Numbered from the stretch's first letter, positions 48,907-57,573 are shown. The stretch: DNA of 64,000 nt from CAWCFV01 sp963794995 (GCA_963794995.1 CAWCFV010000002.1:620001-684000), one strand, 5' to 3'. Notes: a model not told the origin generated them from the letters alone. Program-made: numbers and translations.

Positions 48907-50981
48907 GAGAGCAGCCTCAGCTCGGACTCCAGGGTCGTCGCCGCGCGGCGGCGCTCGTTGAGCCAGGCCTCCATCGCCGCCGCGGAGAGCGGCCGGGAGT
49001 GGAAGAAGCCCTGCACCCGGTCGCAGCCCAACCTCTGCAGCGTCTCGTCGGTCGCGCGGTCCTCGACACCTTCCGCGGTCACCGTCAGACCGAGGCTGTG
49101 CCCGAGCTCGATCGTCGAGCGCACGATGATCGCGCTGTTGTCGTCCAGGCCCATCTGCAGGACGAAGGACTTGTCGATCTTCAGCTCGTCGGCCTCGATG
49201 CGCCGCAGGTACGACAGCGACGAGTAGCCGGTGCCGTAGTCGTCGATCGCCAGGCTCACGCCGGTCGCGCGGATGGCGCCGAGCACCTCCAGCGCCCGCT
49301 TGGGGTCGGCCATGATCGTGCTCTCGGTGACCTCGACGGTGAGCCGGGTCGGGCTGACGCCGTGCCGCGCCAGCACGTCGGCCACGAAGTCCGGCAGGTC
49401 GAGGTCGGTGAGCAGCCGGGCCGACACGTTCACGGCCATCGACAGGTCGTGGCCGAGGTCCTGCCAGGTGCGCAGCGTCCGGACGGCCTCCTCGATGCCC
49501 CACCGGCTGAGCCGGCTGATGAGGCCGCTGTTCTCGGCCAGCGGGATGAAGACGTCCGGGTTGACCAGACCGTGCCTCGGGTGCAGCCAGCGGCTGAGCG
49601 CCTCGACCGAGAGCACGTCGCCGGTCCGCGCACAGATCTGCGGCTGGAACGCCAGGACGAACTCGTCGCTGTCCACCGCGCTGTGCAGGTCGCCGAGCAG
49701 CGAGAGCCGCTCGATGGTGTAGCCGTCGATCTCGGGCCGGTAGCTCTGGATGTCCCCGCGGTTGGACTTCGCCCGGTACAACGCGATGTCGGCACGCTTG
49801 AGCAGCGTCTCGAAGGAGTCGGCGTCCTGGGGCGCCAGCGCGATACCGACGCTGGCCTGGACCCCCAGCCGCACGCTGTCCACGACCACCGGCTCCCGCA
49901 GGCGGGTGGCCATCTCGTTCGCCACGAGGGCGGCGCTCACGGGACCCTCCACGTCGGTGAGCAGGACGGCGAACTCGTCTCCTCCGAGCCGGGCCACCGT
50001 CAGGCCCTCGCGGGCGAAGCTCTCCAGCCGGGTGGCGACCTCGCAGATCACCAGGTCACCGACGTGGTGACCCATCGTGTCGTTGATCTCCTTGAAGTGG
50101 TCCAGGTCGATGAGCATGACCGCCACCGGGTGGGCGTCGTCGACCAGCGTCATCGCCTTGTGCGCCCGGCGCCGCAGCAGCTCGCGGTTGGGCAGGTCGG
50201 TGAGGGCGTCGTGCATCGCCTCGTGCTGTCGGCGCAGCGACATCTGGGCGTTGCGGTGGACGCCGAGGATCGGCAGCACGAGCAGCGGAAGCATCGCTAC
50301 CGAGAAGGTGCCCACGTGCGCGGCGACGGGCGCCAGCCCGAGCAGGATGCTCGAGGTCGCCAGCTGGAACCGGACGTCCTCCCCGAGGACCTTGAGCACC
50401 GGGATGCCTGCCTCCAGCGAGACCACCGTGGCGACCAGGCCGTTGTTCACGCAGAAGTACACCGCGCTCGCCAGCAGGGCGGCCGGGATGTCGCCGGGGC
50501 CGAACGAGGTGCTGAGACTGAAGATCTCACGGTCGGACGCGAGGCAGTACACGATGCGGGTCGCGGAGAGCGTCAGCAGGTACTGACCGATGTTGAACAG
50601 CATGACCTGGCGCGGCATGCCGCTGATCCGGTCGCTCAGCGCGACGGCGACGGCCTGCACGAGCAGCGCGAGGCTCAACGGCCCGATGAGGACCAGCGCG
50701 GTCGCGAACGTGGAGGAGACGGTGAGCTGGTCGGTGGTGTCGTCACCGCGCGGGACCGGGATGGCGCGCAGCTCTCCGACGAAGAGCATCAGGGCCAGCA
50801 GGTAGCACTGCGGGCCGACGTCGGCCCAGCTGGTCACCGCCTGCACGGAGACGGTCATGGCGAAGCAGGCCAGGCCGGAGACCAGGATGAAGCCGACCAT
50901 CGGGTAGAGGTACGGCGAACGCCTCGAGCCCGTGGCCGCGGGTGCGGCCACGGGCTCGAGGCCCTGCGGGTCTGTCAGCAT
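48903..50981 (-). CDS. Membrane GGDEF-EAL protein (cyclic-di-GMP turnover)
   Basis: A 692-residue protein. About eight membrane helices (30-245) form the sensor part. The GGDEF domain keeps the intact LGGDEFAVLL motif, and the EAL domain keeps SVEALSRW, the DDYGTGYSSLSYL metal motif, DELKIDKSF and VTAEGVED, so both making and breaking c-di-GMP are possible. The ATG at 50981 overlaps the upstream micro-ORF stop by 7 nt (ATGCTGA); a GTG at 50987 is an alternative. A perfect hairpin lies within codons 7-20. It is coupled downstream to DUF5317. Confidence 0.93.
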   Translation of the reverse strand: MLTDPQGLEPVAAPAATGSRRSPYLYPMVGFILVSGLACFAMTVSVQAVTSWADVGPQCYLLALMLFVGELRAIPVPRGDDTTDQLTVSSTFATALVLIGPLSLALLVQAVAVALSDRISGMPRQVMLFNIGQYLLTLSATRIVYCLASDREIFSLSTSFGPGDIPAALLASAVYFCVNNGLVATVVSLEAGIPVLKVLGEDVRFQLATSSILLGLAPVAAHVGTFSVAMLPLLVLPILGVHRNAQMSLRRQHEAMHDALTDLPNRELLRRRAHKAMTLVDDAHPVAVMLIDLDHFKEINDTMGHHVGDLVICEVATRLESFAREGLTVARLGGDEFAVLLTDVEGPVSAALVANEMATRLREPVVVDSVRLGVQASVGIALAPQDADSFETLLKRADIALYRAKSNRGDIQSYRPEIDGYTIERLSLLGDLHSAVDSDEFVLAFQPQICARTGDVLSVEALSRWLHPRHGLVNPDVFIPLAENSGLISRLSRWGIEEAVRTLRTWQDLGHDLSMAVNVSARLLTDLDLPDFVADVLARHGVSPTRLTVEVTESTIMADPKRALEVLGAIRATGVSLAIDDYGTGYSSLSYLRRIEADELKIDKSFVLQMGLDDNSAIIVRSTIELGHSLGLTVTAEGVEDRATDETLQRLGCDRVQGFFHSRPLSAAAMEAWLNERRRAATTLESELRLLS
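50921..50962 (-). repeat. Perfect 19-bp hairpin at the start of the GGDEF-EAL gene
   Basis: Arms GCCTCGAGCCCGTGGCCGC (50921-50939) and its exact complement (50944-50962) enclose a 4-nt loop. In the mRNA it begins 12 nt after the stop of the second micro-ORF and about 20 nt after the GGDEF-EAL start. No U-tract follows. Confidence 0.95.
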
Positions 50982-51046
50982 CCCCACTTGCGACCGGGGA
51001 CGACCGCCTGGGCGGCTTCCCGGCCCGGCTGCGAGATCGAGTCCAT
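50975..51046 (-). CDS. Micro-ORF 2, 23 residues, upstream of GGDEF-EAL
   Basis: Encodes MDSISQPGREAAQ, then AVVPGRKWGC. Its ATG overlaps the stop of micro-ORF 1 as TGATG, and GGGG lies 6 nt before it. Its TGA overlaps the GGDEF-EAL ATG. It ends in K-W-G-C, much like micro-ORF 1 ending K-W-G-H. Codon-level evidence is limited by length, so this could be a leader peptide or a coincidental frame. Confidence 0.45.
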   Translation of the reverse strand: MDSISQPGREAAQAVVPGRKWGC

Positions 51047-51141
51047 CAGTGGCCCCACTTCGTGCCGGCGCCGACCACGGCGACCAGCGAGCCGAAGCTG
51101 CCCAGCGCCGTCATCAGACGAAAGATCTGAACGCGCGTCAT
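51046..51141 (-). CDS. Micro-ORF 1, 31 residues, hydrophobic small peptide
   Basis: Encodes MTRVQIFRLMTALGSFGSL, then VAVVGAGTKWGH. A strong GGAGGGG Shine-Dalgarno lies 2 nt before the ATG (anti-SD core about 5 nt away). The middle is a single hydrophobic helix and the ends are basic, as in small membrane or secreted signalling peptides. It is first in an overlapping series: micro-ORF 1, micro-ORF 2, GGDEF-EAL, DUF5317. I do not recognise the family. Confidence 0.65.
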   Translation of the reverse strand: MTRVQIFRLMTALGSFGSLVAVVGAGTKWGH

Positions 51142-51394
51142 GTCCCCTCCTAATTGCCTACTGGGAGTGTCGGAGCCACTACTTTTCGTAATGGCTGTTC
51201 TTGACCATCCCATGACTCTTCGAACTCGACCAGATGCAAACGGTGATGTCAGCCGAACGGAGGACGATCTTGTCCGGACGGGCCGGTCGACCGTCCGCCG
51301 CCCCGCGGGCGGGGCAGCGGATGCCGTCCCATCCGTCCCGCAGCGTGGGACCGAACGGGTGACCCGGCACCGGCACCCCCGCGGGCCCGTCGGT
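51142..51394. other. Intergenic region between micro-ORF 1 and dnaE1
   Basis: This 253-bp gap has relatively AT-rich DNA at 51180-51250, likely the promoter for the micro-ORF operon, though no clear -10/-35 pair stands out. Two GC hairpins lie closer to dnaE1: GCCCCGC/GCGGGGC at 51300-51315 and GTCCC/GGGAC at 51335-51351, which may terminate dnaE1 transcription. No further gene is supported. Confidence 0.6.
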
Positions 51395-54300
51395 TCAGGT
51401 GAGGCAGGCGGGGCCGAGCAGGGCCTTGAGGTCGCCCATCAGGGCCGGGCTCGGGTTGACCCGCAGCCCGTCGTCGATCCGGAGCACCGTCGTGCGGGAG
51501 GCGGCCTGCAGCCGCAGGTGCACCTCGGTGGCACCGGGGTGGGTCGCCAGGACCTCCTTGAGCCGCTCCACCACGGGGGGCGTGCAGCGCACGGTCGGGA
51601 GCGAGATGACCACCGGGCCGCGGGGGCCTTCGGAGAGGTCGGGCAGGCTCAGCTCCATGGCGACCAGCTTGGGGACGTCCTCGCGGCGGTCCAGCCGGCC
51701 GCGCACGACCACCACGGCGTCCTCGGCCAGCGACGTCGCGTAGAGCTGGTAGGTCTGCGGGAAGAACATCGTCTCGATCGCGCCCTCGAGGTCCTCGATG
51801 GACGCGATCGCCCAGACGTCGCCCTTCTTCGTGACCTTGCGCTGCAGCCCCGAGACCAGGCCGCCGATCGTCACCTGCGACCCGTCGGCCCGCTCGTCCG
51901 AGCCGGTCAGGGAGGCGATGCTGCAGTCGGTGGCCGAGCTGAGCAGGTGCTCGACGCCGAACAGCGGGTGGTCGGAGACGTAGAGCCCGAGCATCTCCCG
52001 CTCGTACTGCAGCAGGACCGACTTCTCCCACTCCCCCACCGGGATCGGCGGGGTGACGCCCAGCCCCTCGTCTCCGCCGGGCGTCTCGTCGCCACCCCCG
52101 AAGAGGTCGAACTGGCCGTGCGCCTCGTTGCGCTTGGTCGACATGAACGAGTCGATCGCGTCGGCGTGCACGTTGAGCAGGCCGCGCCGCGGGTCGCCGA
52201 GGGAGTCGAACGCGCCGGCCTTGATGAGCGACTCGACGGTCTTCTTGTTGCAGGCGACCGGCTCGACCTTGCGCAGGAAGTCGTAGAAGTCGCTGAACCG
52301 TCCCTTGGCGGAGCGGGTCGCGGCGACCGAGGCGACGACGTTCTCGCCCACGTTGCGGATCGCGGAGAGGCCGAAGCGGATGTCGGTGCCCCGGGGGGTG
52401 TAGTACGAGTCGGACTCGTTGACGTCGGGCGGCAGGACCTTGATGCCCATCCGGCGGCACTCGTTGAGGTAGAGGGCGGACTTGTCCTTGTCGTCCTTGA
52501 CCGAGGTGAGCAGGGCGGCCATGTACTCGGCCGGGAAGTTGGCCTTGAGGTAAGCCGTCCAGTACGACACGAGGCCGTACCCGGCCGTGTGGGCCTTGTT
52601 GAAGGCGTAGTCGGAGAACGGGACCAGGGTGTCCCACAGCTTCTTGATCGCCGCCTCGGAATAGCCCCGCTCCTGCATCCCGGTCGAGAACGGGACGTAC
52701 TCCTTGTCGAGGATCTCCTTCTTCTTCTTGCCCATCGCGCGGCGCAGCAGGTCGGCCTGGCCCAGGGTGTAGCCCGCGAGCTGCTGCGCGATGGCCATGA
52801 CCTGCTCCTGGTAGACGATCAGGCCGTACGTGTCGCCGAGGATCTCGGCCAGCGCCTCTTCCAGCTCGGGGTGCATCGGGACGACCGGCTTGCGGCCGTT
52901 CTTGCGGTCGGCGTACTCGATGTGCGCCTGGACGCCCATCGGCCCGGGCCGGTACAGCGCCAGGACCGCGGAGATGTCCTCGAAGTTGTCCGGCTTCATC
53001 GAGCGCAGCAGCGAGCGCATCGGGCCGCCGTCGAGCTGGAAGACACCGAGGGTGTCGCCGCGGGCGAGCAGCTCGTAGGCCTTGACGTCGTCGAGGCCGA
53101 GGGTCTCCAGCTCGACCGTCTCGCCGCGGTTGGTGACGATGTTGTGCAGGCAGTCGTCGAGGACGGTGAGGTTGCGCAGGCCGAGGAAGTCCATCTTGAG
53201 CAGGCCGAGCGTCTCGCAGGCGCCCATGTCGAACTGGGTGATGATCGCGCCGTCCTGCTCGCGGCGCATGATCGGGATCACGTCGATCAGCGGCTCGCTG
53301 GACATGATCACGCCGGCGGCGTGCACACCCCACTGCCGCTTGAGGCCCTCGAGCCCGCGAGCGTTGTCGACGACCCGCTTCACCTCGGGGTCGTTCTCGT
53401 ACAGGGTCCGGAACTCGCCGGCCTCGCCGTAGCGCGGGTGGGCCTTGTCGAAGATCCCGGACAGTGGGACGTCCTTGCCCATCACCGGGGCGGGCATCGC
53501 CTTGGTGATCCGGTCGCCCATCGCGAAGGGGAACCCGAGCACGCGGGCGGAGTCCTTGACGGCCTGCTTGGCCTTGATGGTGCCGTAGGTGATGATCTGG
53601 CTGACCCGGTCCTCGCCGTACTTCTCGGTGGCGTAGCGGATCATGTCGCCGCGACGGCGCTCGTCGAAGTCGAGGTCGATGTCGGGCATCGAGATGCGCT
53701 CGGGGTTGAGGAAGCGCTCGAAGAGCAGCCCGTGCGGGATGGGGTCGAGGTCGGTGATGCCCAGGGCGTACGCGACCAGGCTGCCGGCGGCGCTGCCTCG
53801 GCCCGGGCCGACCCGGATGCCGTTGGCCTTGGCGTGCTGGACCAGGTCGGCAGTGACGAGGAAGTAGCCGGGGAAGCCCATCTGGACCATGACCCCGACC
53901 TCGTACTCGGCCTGGGTGCGGTGCCCGGCGGGGACGCCGCCCTCGACGTGCGCGAAGCGCCGCTGGAGGCCGACCTCGACCTCCTTGACCAGCCAGGACT
54001 CCTCCGACTCGCCCGCGGGCACCTCGAAGCGCGGCATGAGGTTGGCGCCCTCGGTGAAGGCGACGTCGCAGCGCTCGGCGATGGCGAGGGTGTTGTCGCA
54101 CGCCTCGGGGAGCTCGGCCCAGGTGCGGCGCATCTCCTCGGCGGACTTGAGGTAGAAGTCCTCGGCCTCGAAGCGGAACCGCTTGGGGTCGGCCAGCGTG
54201 GAGCCGGACTGCACGCAGAGCAGGACCGCGTGCGCCTCGTGGTCCTGCGGGAAGGTGTAGTGCAGGTCGTTGGTCGCCACCAGCGGCAGCCCGAGGTCCT

Positions 54301-54928
54301 TGGCCAGCCGCAGCAGGTCGGCCCGCACCCGCTGCTCGATCGGCAGCCCGTGGTCCATGACCTCGCAGAAGAAGTTGCCCGCGCCGAAGATGTCGCGGAA
54401 CTCGGCGGCGGAGCGGACCGCGTCGTCGTACCGGCCGATGCGCAGCAGGGTCTGCACCTCGCCGCCGGGACAGCCGGTGGTGGCGATCAGCCCCGTCGAG
54501 TAGGTCTGCAGCAGCTCGCGGTCCATCCGGGGCTTGTAGTACTGCCCCTCGAGGCTGGCCAGGCTGGAGAGCCGGAACAGGTTGTGCATGCCCGCGGTGT
54601 TCTCGGCCCACATCGTCATGTGGGTGTAGGCGCCGCCGCCGGAGACGTCGTCGTCGCCGCCGTCGCTCCAGCGGACCCGGGTCTTGTCGCTGCGGTGGGT
54701 GCCGGGCGTGAGGTAGGCCTCGGTGCCGATGATCGGCTTGACGCCGGCGGCGGTGGCCTTCTTCCAGAAGTCGTAGGCGCCGAAGACGTTGCCGTGGTCG
54801 GTCATCGCCAGCGCCGGCATGCCCATCCGGGCCGACTCGGCGAACAGGTCGTCCAGCCGCGCGGCGCCGTCGAGCATGGAGTACTCGGTGTGCGTGTGCA
54901 GGTGCACGAACGAGTCGGTGGATCCCAT
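51395..54928 (-). CDS. dnaE1: DNA polymerase III alpha subunit
   Basis: The replicative polymerase; 1177 residues, normal for actinobacterial DnaE1. An N-terminal PHP domain (FVHLHTHTEYSMLDGAARLD) is followed by the polymerase core with catalytic Asp residues in MPDIDLDFDERRRGDMIRY. The tandem HhH and OB domains follow, with SQVTIGGLVSGLQRKVTKKG marking the OB fold. The ATG gives the typical MGSTDSFVHLHTHTEYS start; the ribosome site is weak. Its upstream region holds decamer repeats and a nested palindrome. Confidence 0.97.
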   Translation of the reverse strand: MGSTDSFVHLHTHTEYSMLDGAARLDDLFAESARMGMPALAMTDHGNVFGAYDFWKKATAAGVKPIIGTEAYLTPGTHRSDKTRVRWSDGGDDDVSGGGAYTHMTMWAENTAGMHNLFRLSSLASLEGQYYKPRMDRELLQTYSTGLIATTGCPGGEVQTLLRIGRYDDAVRSAAEFRDIFGAGNFFCEVMDHGLPIEQRVRADLLRLAKDLGLPLVATNDLHYTFPQDHEAHAVLLCVQSGSTLADPKRFRFEAEDFYLKSAEEMRRTWAELPEACDNTLAIAERCDVAFTEGANLMPRFEVPAGESEESWLVKEVEVGLQRRFAHVEGGVPAGHRTQAEYEVGVMVQMGFPGYFLVTADLVQHAKANGIRVGPGRGSAAGSLVAYALGITDLDPIPHGLLFERFLNPERISMPDIDLDFDERRRGDMIRYATEKYGEDRVSQIITYGTIKAKQAVKDSARVLGFPFAMGDRITKAMPAPVMGKDVPLSGIFDKAHPRYGEAGEFRTLYENDPEVKRVVDNARGLEGLKRQWGVHAAGVIMSSEPLIDVIPIMRREQDGAIITQFDMGACETLGLLKMDFLGLRNLTVLDDCLHNIVTNRGETVELETLGLDDVKAYELLARGDTLGVFQLDGGPMRSLLRSMKPDNFEDISAVLALYRPGPMGVQAHIEYADRKNGRKPVVPMHPELEEALAEILGDTYGLIVYQEQVMAIAQQLAGYTLGQADLLRRAMGKKKKEILDKEYVPFSTGMQERGYSEAAIKKLWDTLVPFSDYAFNKAHTAGYGLVSYWTAYLKANFPAEYMAALLTSVKDDKDKSALYLNECRRMGIKVLPPDVNESDSYYTPRGTDIRFGLSAIRNVGENVVASVAATRSAKGRFSDFYDFLRKVEPVACNKKTVESLIKAGAFDSLGDPRRGLLNVHADAIDSFMSTKRNEAHGQFDLFGGGDETPGGDEGLGVTPPIPVGEWEKSVLLQYEREMLGLYVSDHPLFGVEHLLSSATDCSIASLTGSDERADGSQVTIGGLVSGLQRKVTKKGDVWAIASIEDLEGAIETMFFPQTYQLYATSLAEDAVVVVRGRLDRREDVPKLVAMELSLPDLSEGPRGPVVISLPTVRCTPPVVERLKEVLATHPGATEVHLRLQAASRTTVLRIDDGLRVNPSPALMGDLKALLGPACLT

Positions 54929-54980
54929 GCGGTGCTGGCGCCTCGACTTCGGGTCGGTGCTGGGGAGCGGGGCTGGCGGC

Positions 54981-55055
54981 GGTCTGAGTCGGTCGGTCGG
55001 AGTCGGTCGGAGTCGGTGGAGTCGGTCGGAGTCGGTCGGTCGGGTCGTCGGGAGG
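54981..55055. repeat. Imperfect decamer repeats upstream of dnaE1
   Basis: About seven imperfect copies of GGTCGGAGTC or shortened GGTCG units lie in the 5' leader region of dnaE1, 53-127 bp before its ATG. On the dnaE1 sense strand they read CCGACTCCGA repeatedly. No protein frame explains them. Confidence 0.8.
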
Positions 55056-55170
55056 TCGTCCCGAGGGCCCGAGTCTAGGTCCGCCCACGGACGCCCCCGC
55101 GCGTGTCGCGCGACGCCCCAGCCCCCTCGGCGTGTCGCCCCGCCCCCGCCCCCCGCCGCCCCGACATGCT

Positions 55171-55238
55171 CGTTTGCGACCTGAGTCCCCGACACGCCGG
55201 GGGTGCGTACGGCGTGTCGGGGAACGAGGTCGCAAACG
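55171..55238. repeat. Nested palindrome A, upstream of the AbiEi/Vsr-like gene
   Basis: Outer arms CGTTTGCGACCT (55171-55182) and AGGTCGCAAACG (55227-55238) pair perfectly over 12 bp. Inner arms CCCCGACACGCCG (55187-55199) and CGGCGTGTCGGGG (55210-55222) pair perfectly over 13 bp, with a 10-nt loop and 4-nt internal bulges. It starts 104 bp before the gene at 55342. Confidence 0.95.
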
Positions 55239-55341
55239 ATCTTCAGGACGGACGGGGGCGAGGGGTCGTCCACAGCGGGGGTCGGTCCCCAGATCGCCCG
55301 CCGCGGCGTCCCGGAGGTCTGCTGGGGCCGAGCCTCACGGC

Positions 55342-56304
55342 ATGGACAGAGCGCTGCCCGAGCTTCCCGCCGAGCTGGTGAGCCGGCCGCGGACCAGACG
55401 AGAGCTGCAGGACGCCGGCGTGGGCTGGCGCGAGATCGCCGGGCCGCTGTGGACGCCGGTCCGGCCCGGGGTGCACCTGTGGCTGCCGGACGGTCGCCTC
55501 GAGGCGAGGGCACGCATCGAGGCTGCGGTCGCCTGGATGCCCGAGGGAGCCGCCCTGGGCGGGTGGGCAGCACTGCACTGGGCCGGGCTCGACGTCCTCG
55601 ACGGCCGTACCGGACCGGCCGGCTCCCGCGACCTGGCGGTGCCCGTCTGCCTCGGGCCGGTGGGGCGCGTCCGCCCGTCCCCGGGTCTGGAGCTGGACCG
55701 CAGCACGGTGCTCGACGCCGACCTGGCCCAGTGCAGGGGCGTTGCCGTGACGACACCGGCCCGCAGCTGCGTGGACGTCGCCCGCCGGTGCGGTCCCGAG
55801 GAGGGCCTGGTCGCCACCGACGCCGCCCTGCGCGCGGGGCTGGTGACCCGGGACGAGCTCGACGACGCCCTGAGCCGGCTGGTGCGGATCAAGGCCGTCC
55901 CGGCCGCCCGACTGGTGGTGGCGCTCGCCGATCCCGGCGCCGAGTCGGCGCCCGAGAGCCGCCTGCGCTACGTCTGGGTCGTGCTGGCGGGGCTGCCGCG
56001 ACCACTCGTCAACGCGGTGGTCCTCGACCGCGACGGCACCTTCCTCGGCCGCGCCGATCTGCTCGACGAGGTGGCCGCGCTGGCTGGCGAGTACGACGGC
56101 GAGGTGCACCGCGAGCTCGACCGGCACACGGCGGACAACGTGCGGGAGGAGGGCCTGGAGGCGACCAACCTGCTGGTCACCCGTGCCACCGCCCTCGACC
56201 TGTGGCCGCACCGTCGCCGTCTCGTCCAGCGCCTGGCCCAGCGGCACGCCCAGGGACTGGCGCGGGACCGCTCCCGGGACCGCTGGCTGGTCGCGCGGCC
56301 CTGA
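55342..56304 (+). CDS. AbiEi-like winged-helix protein with Vsr/DUF559-type nuclease domain
   Basis: A 320-residue protein. The N-terminal half (RTRRELQDAGVGWREIAGPLWTPVRPGVHLW) resembles the AbiEi antitoxin-type domain. The C-terminal half has the Vsr/DUF559 fold: ESRLRYVWVVLAGLP, a D in GRADLLDEVAALAGEYDGEVH with the usual E/D-Y-D-G-x-x-H pattern, and a terminal Arg-rich helix. Such proteins are widespread in actinobacteria and uncharacterised. No Shine-Dalgarno or -10 is evident. It lies between two copies of the same nested palindrome. Confidence 0.82.
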   Translation: MDRALPELPAELVSRPRTRRELQDAGVGWREIAGPLWTPVRPGVHLWLPDGRLEARARIEAAVAWMPEGAALGGWAALHWAGLDVLDGRTGPAGSRDLAVPVCLGPVGRVRPSPGLELDRSTVLDADLAQCRGVAVTTPARSCVDVARRCGPEEGLVATDAALRAGLVTRDELDDALSRLVRIKAVPAARLVVALADPGAESAPESRLRYVWVVLAGLPRPLVNAVVLDRDGTFLGRADLLDEVAALAGEYDGEVHRELDRHTADNVREEGLEATNLLVTRATALDLWPHRRRLVQRLAQRHAQGLARDRSRDRWLVARP

Positions 56305-56321
56305 CCGCCACCACCGCGAGT

Positions 56322-56395
56322 GATCGTTTGCGACCTGGGTCACCGACACGCCGGTGGTCCACCGGCGTGTCGGGGGGCTCAGGTCGCAAACGATC
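56322..56395. repeat. Nested palindrome B, downstream of the AbiEi/Vsr-like gene
   Basis: Outer arms GATCGTTTGCGACCT (56322-56336) and AGGTCGCAAACGATC (56381-56395) pair perfectly over 15 bp. Inner arms CCGACACGCCGGTGG (56343-56357) and CCACCGGCGTGTCGG (56359-56373) also pair perfectly over 15 bp. It starts 18 bp after the stop at 56304 and shares both arm pairs with element A. It may double as a terminator. Confidence 0.95.
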
Positions 56396-56442
56396 TTTCC
56401 GGACGGAGGCCAGGACGGACGCCAGGACGGGGGCGGGGACGG

Positions 56443-57573
56443 TCAGGTGGCGCGGTAGGGGGTGAAGACGCGGGCCATCCGGTTGCGTCGGGCGGGGGTC
56501 ACCGTGCCGGCGCCGAGGGCGATGAGCTCCTGGTCGGTGGCGACACCTGTGAGCGGGAAGCCCCGGGACTGCTGGAAGGCGAGCAGCACCCGGGAGGTCC
56601 GCTCGTCGAAGCTCCCGGTCACGTACGCCGCACGCATGTTCAGGCCGCGCTGCAGCGTCGCGACGGCCGGGCCGGAGGCGCCCGGGCCGTACGACGACCC
56701 GAGCAGCGCCGTCAGGGGGTGCGGGACGGCCGCCCGGCCGTGCAGCGGTCGGCAGGTGACGTTGCGGTCGCGCGCGTCCTGGACCCACTGCGCCAGGTAG
56801 ACCGGTCCCCCGGAGAACGAGGGGACGCGGCACCGCGCCGACGCACGGGAGTAGCCGTCGGCCACCGGGCCCACCGGCACCCACGCCGGGTACGCCGGCT
56901 TGCGCCAGTCGCCGACGACCGCCCGCCACCCGCCGTCGTAGGAGTAGAAGCCCACCCGGTAGCCGCTGTCCTCGTAGGCGCGCACGACACCGCGGACGAC
57001 CTGGCGGTTCGCCCGGACGTTGCCGGGCCACGGGTGCGACGGGTAGGGCTCCACGTCGACCCAGACGAACGGCACCTCCAGCCCGGCCGTCCCCATCGAG
57101 GCCACGTTGAACAACGCCTGCTGGTAGCCCGCGTTGCGCAGCCGGGCGCCGCGCGTGGCCGGCACCCAGGGCCCCGTCGAGCCGTGGGCCGCCCGTTGCG
57201 CCGCGGTCGGGAAGGTCGTCATCGAGTACGCCGAGGTCCACACCCCGCGGGCCTTCGCCCACGCGACGTGCTCGCCCAGGCACGGGTTCGGGTACCAGCC
57301 GGGCCCGTTCGTCAGCCCGATCACGACGAACGACGCCGACGCCAGCGGCAGCGGGTTGCCCGGCGAGCGCCGGCTCGGGATGCCCAGGCCCTTCGCGCAG
57401 TTCGGCCAGGAGATGTCGCCGCCGGAGAGCCGCACGCCGGGCGTCGGCTCGACCGCCGCGGAAGCGGCCGGGGCACCGAGCAGCGGCAGCGTGACGACCG
57501 CGGCCAGCGTCGCCGGCAGCAGGGCGGCGAGCAGGTGGCGGCCCCGGGCGGGAACAGCGGCGGGCACAGGCAC
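56443..57573 (-). CDS. Secreted GH25-like protein with peptidoglycan-binding domain
   Basis: A 376-residue protein. A signal peptide ends near APAASA (residue about 39). The mature domain (GGDISWPNCAKGLGIP, FVVIGLTNGPGWYPNPCL, VPFVWVDVEPYPSHPW, GFYSYDGGWRAVVGDW) looks like a GH25/DUF1906-type TIM barrel, with an acidic VWVDVEP strand end in place of the catalytic residues. The C-terminus (GPAVATLQRGLNMRAAYVTG, FDERTSRVLLAFQQSRGFPLTG) is a PG_binding_1 domain. A cell-wall hydrolase is likely. GGGGGA lies 7 nt before the GTG start. Confidence 0.83.
   Translation of the reverse strand: MPVPAAVPARGRHLLAALLPATLAAVVTLPLLGAPAASAAVEPTPGVRLSGGDISWPNCAKGLGIPSRRSPGNPLPLASASFVVIGLTNGPGWYPNPCLGEHVAWAKARGVWTSAYSMTTFPTAAQRAAHGSTGPWVPATRGARLRNAGYQQALFNVASMGTAGLEVPFVWVDVEPYPSHPWPGNVRANRQVVRGVVRAYEDSGYRVGFYSYDGGWRAVVGDWRKPAYPAWVPVGPVADGYSRASARCRVPSFSGGPVYLAQWVQDARDRNVTCRPLHGRAAVPHPLTALLGSSYGPGASGPAVATLQRGLNMRAAYVTGSFDERTSRVLLAFQQSRGFPLTGVATDQELIALGAGTVTPARRNRMARVFTPYRAT

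Noticed and set aside
51179..51376. A 65-codon minus-strand frame between micro-ORF 1 and dnaE1
   Set aside because: No ribosome site, composition mixed, and it spans hairpins likely to be terminators.
51140..55078. A 1312-codon open frame on the plus strand opposite dnaE1
   Set aside because: Antisense shadow of dnaE1 with no recognisable motif or ribosome site.
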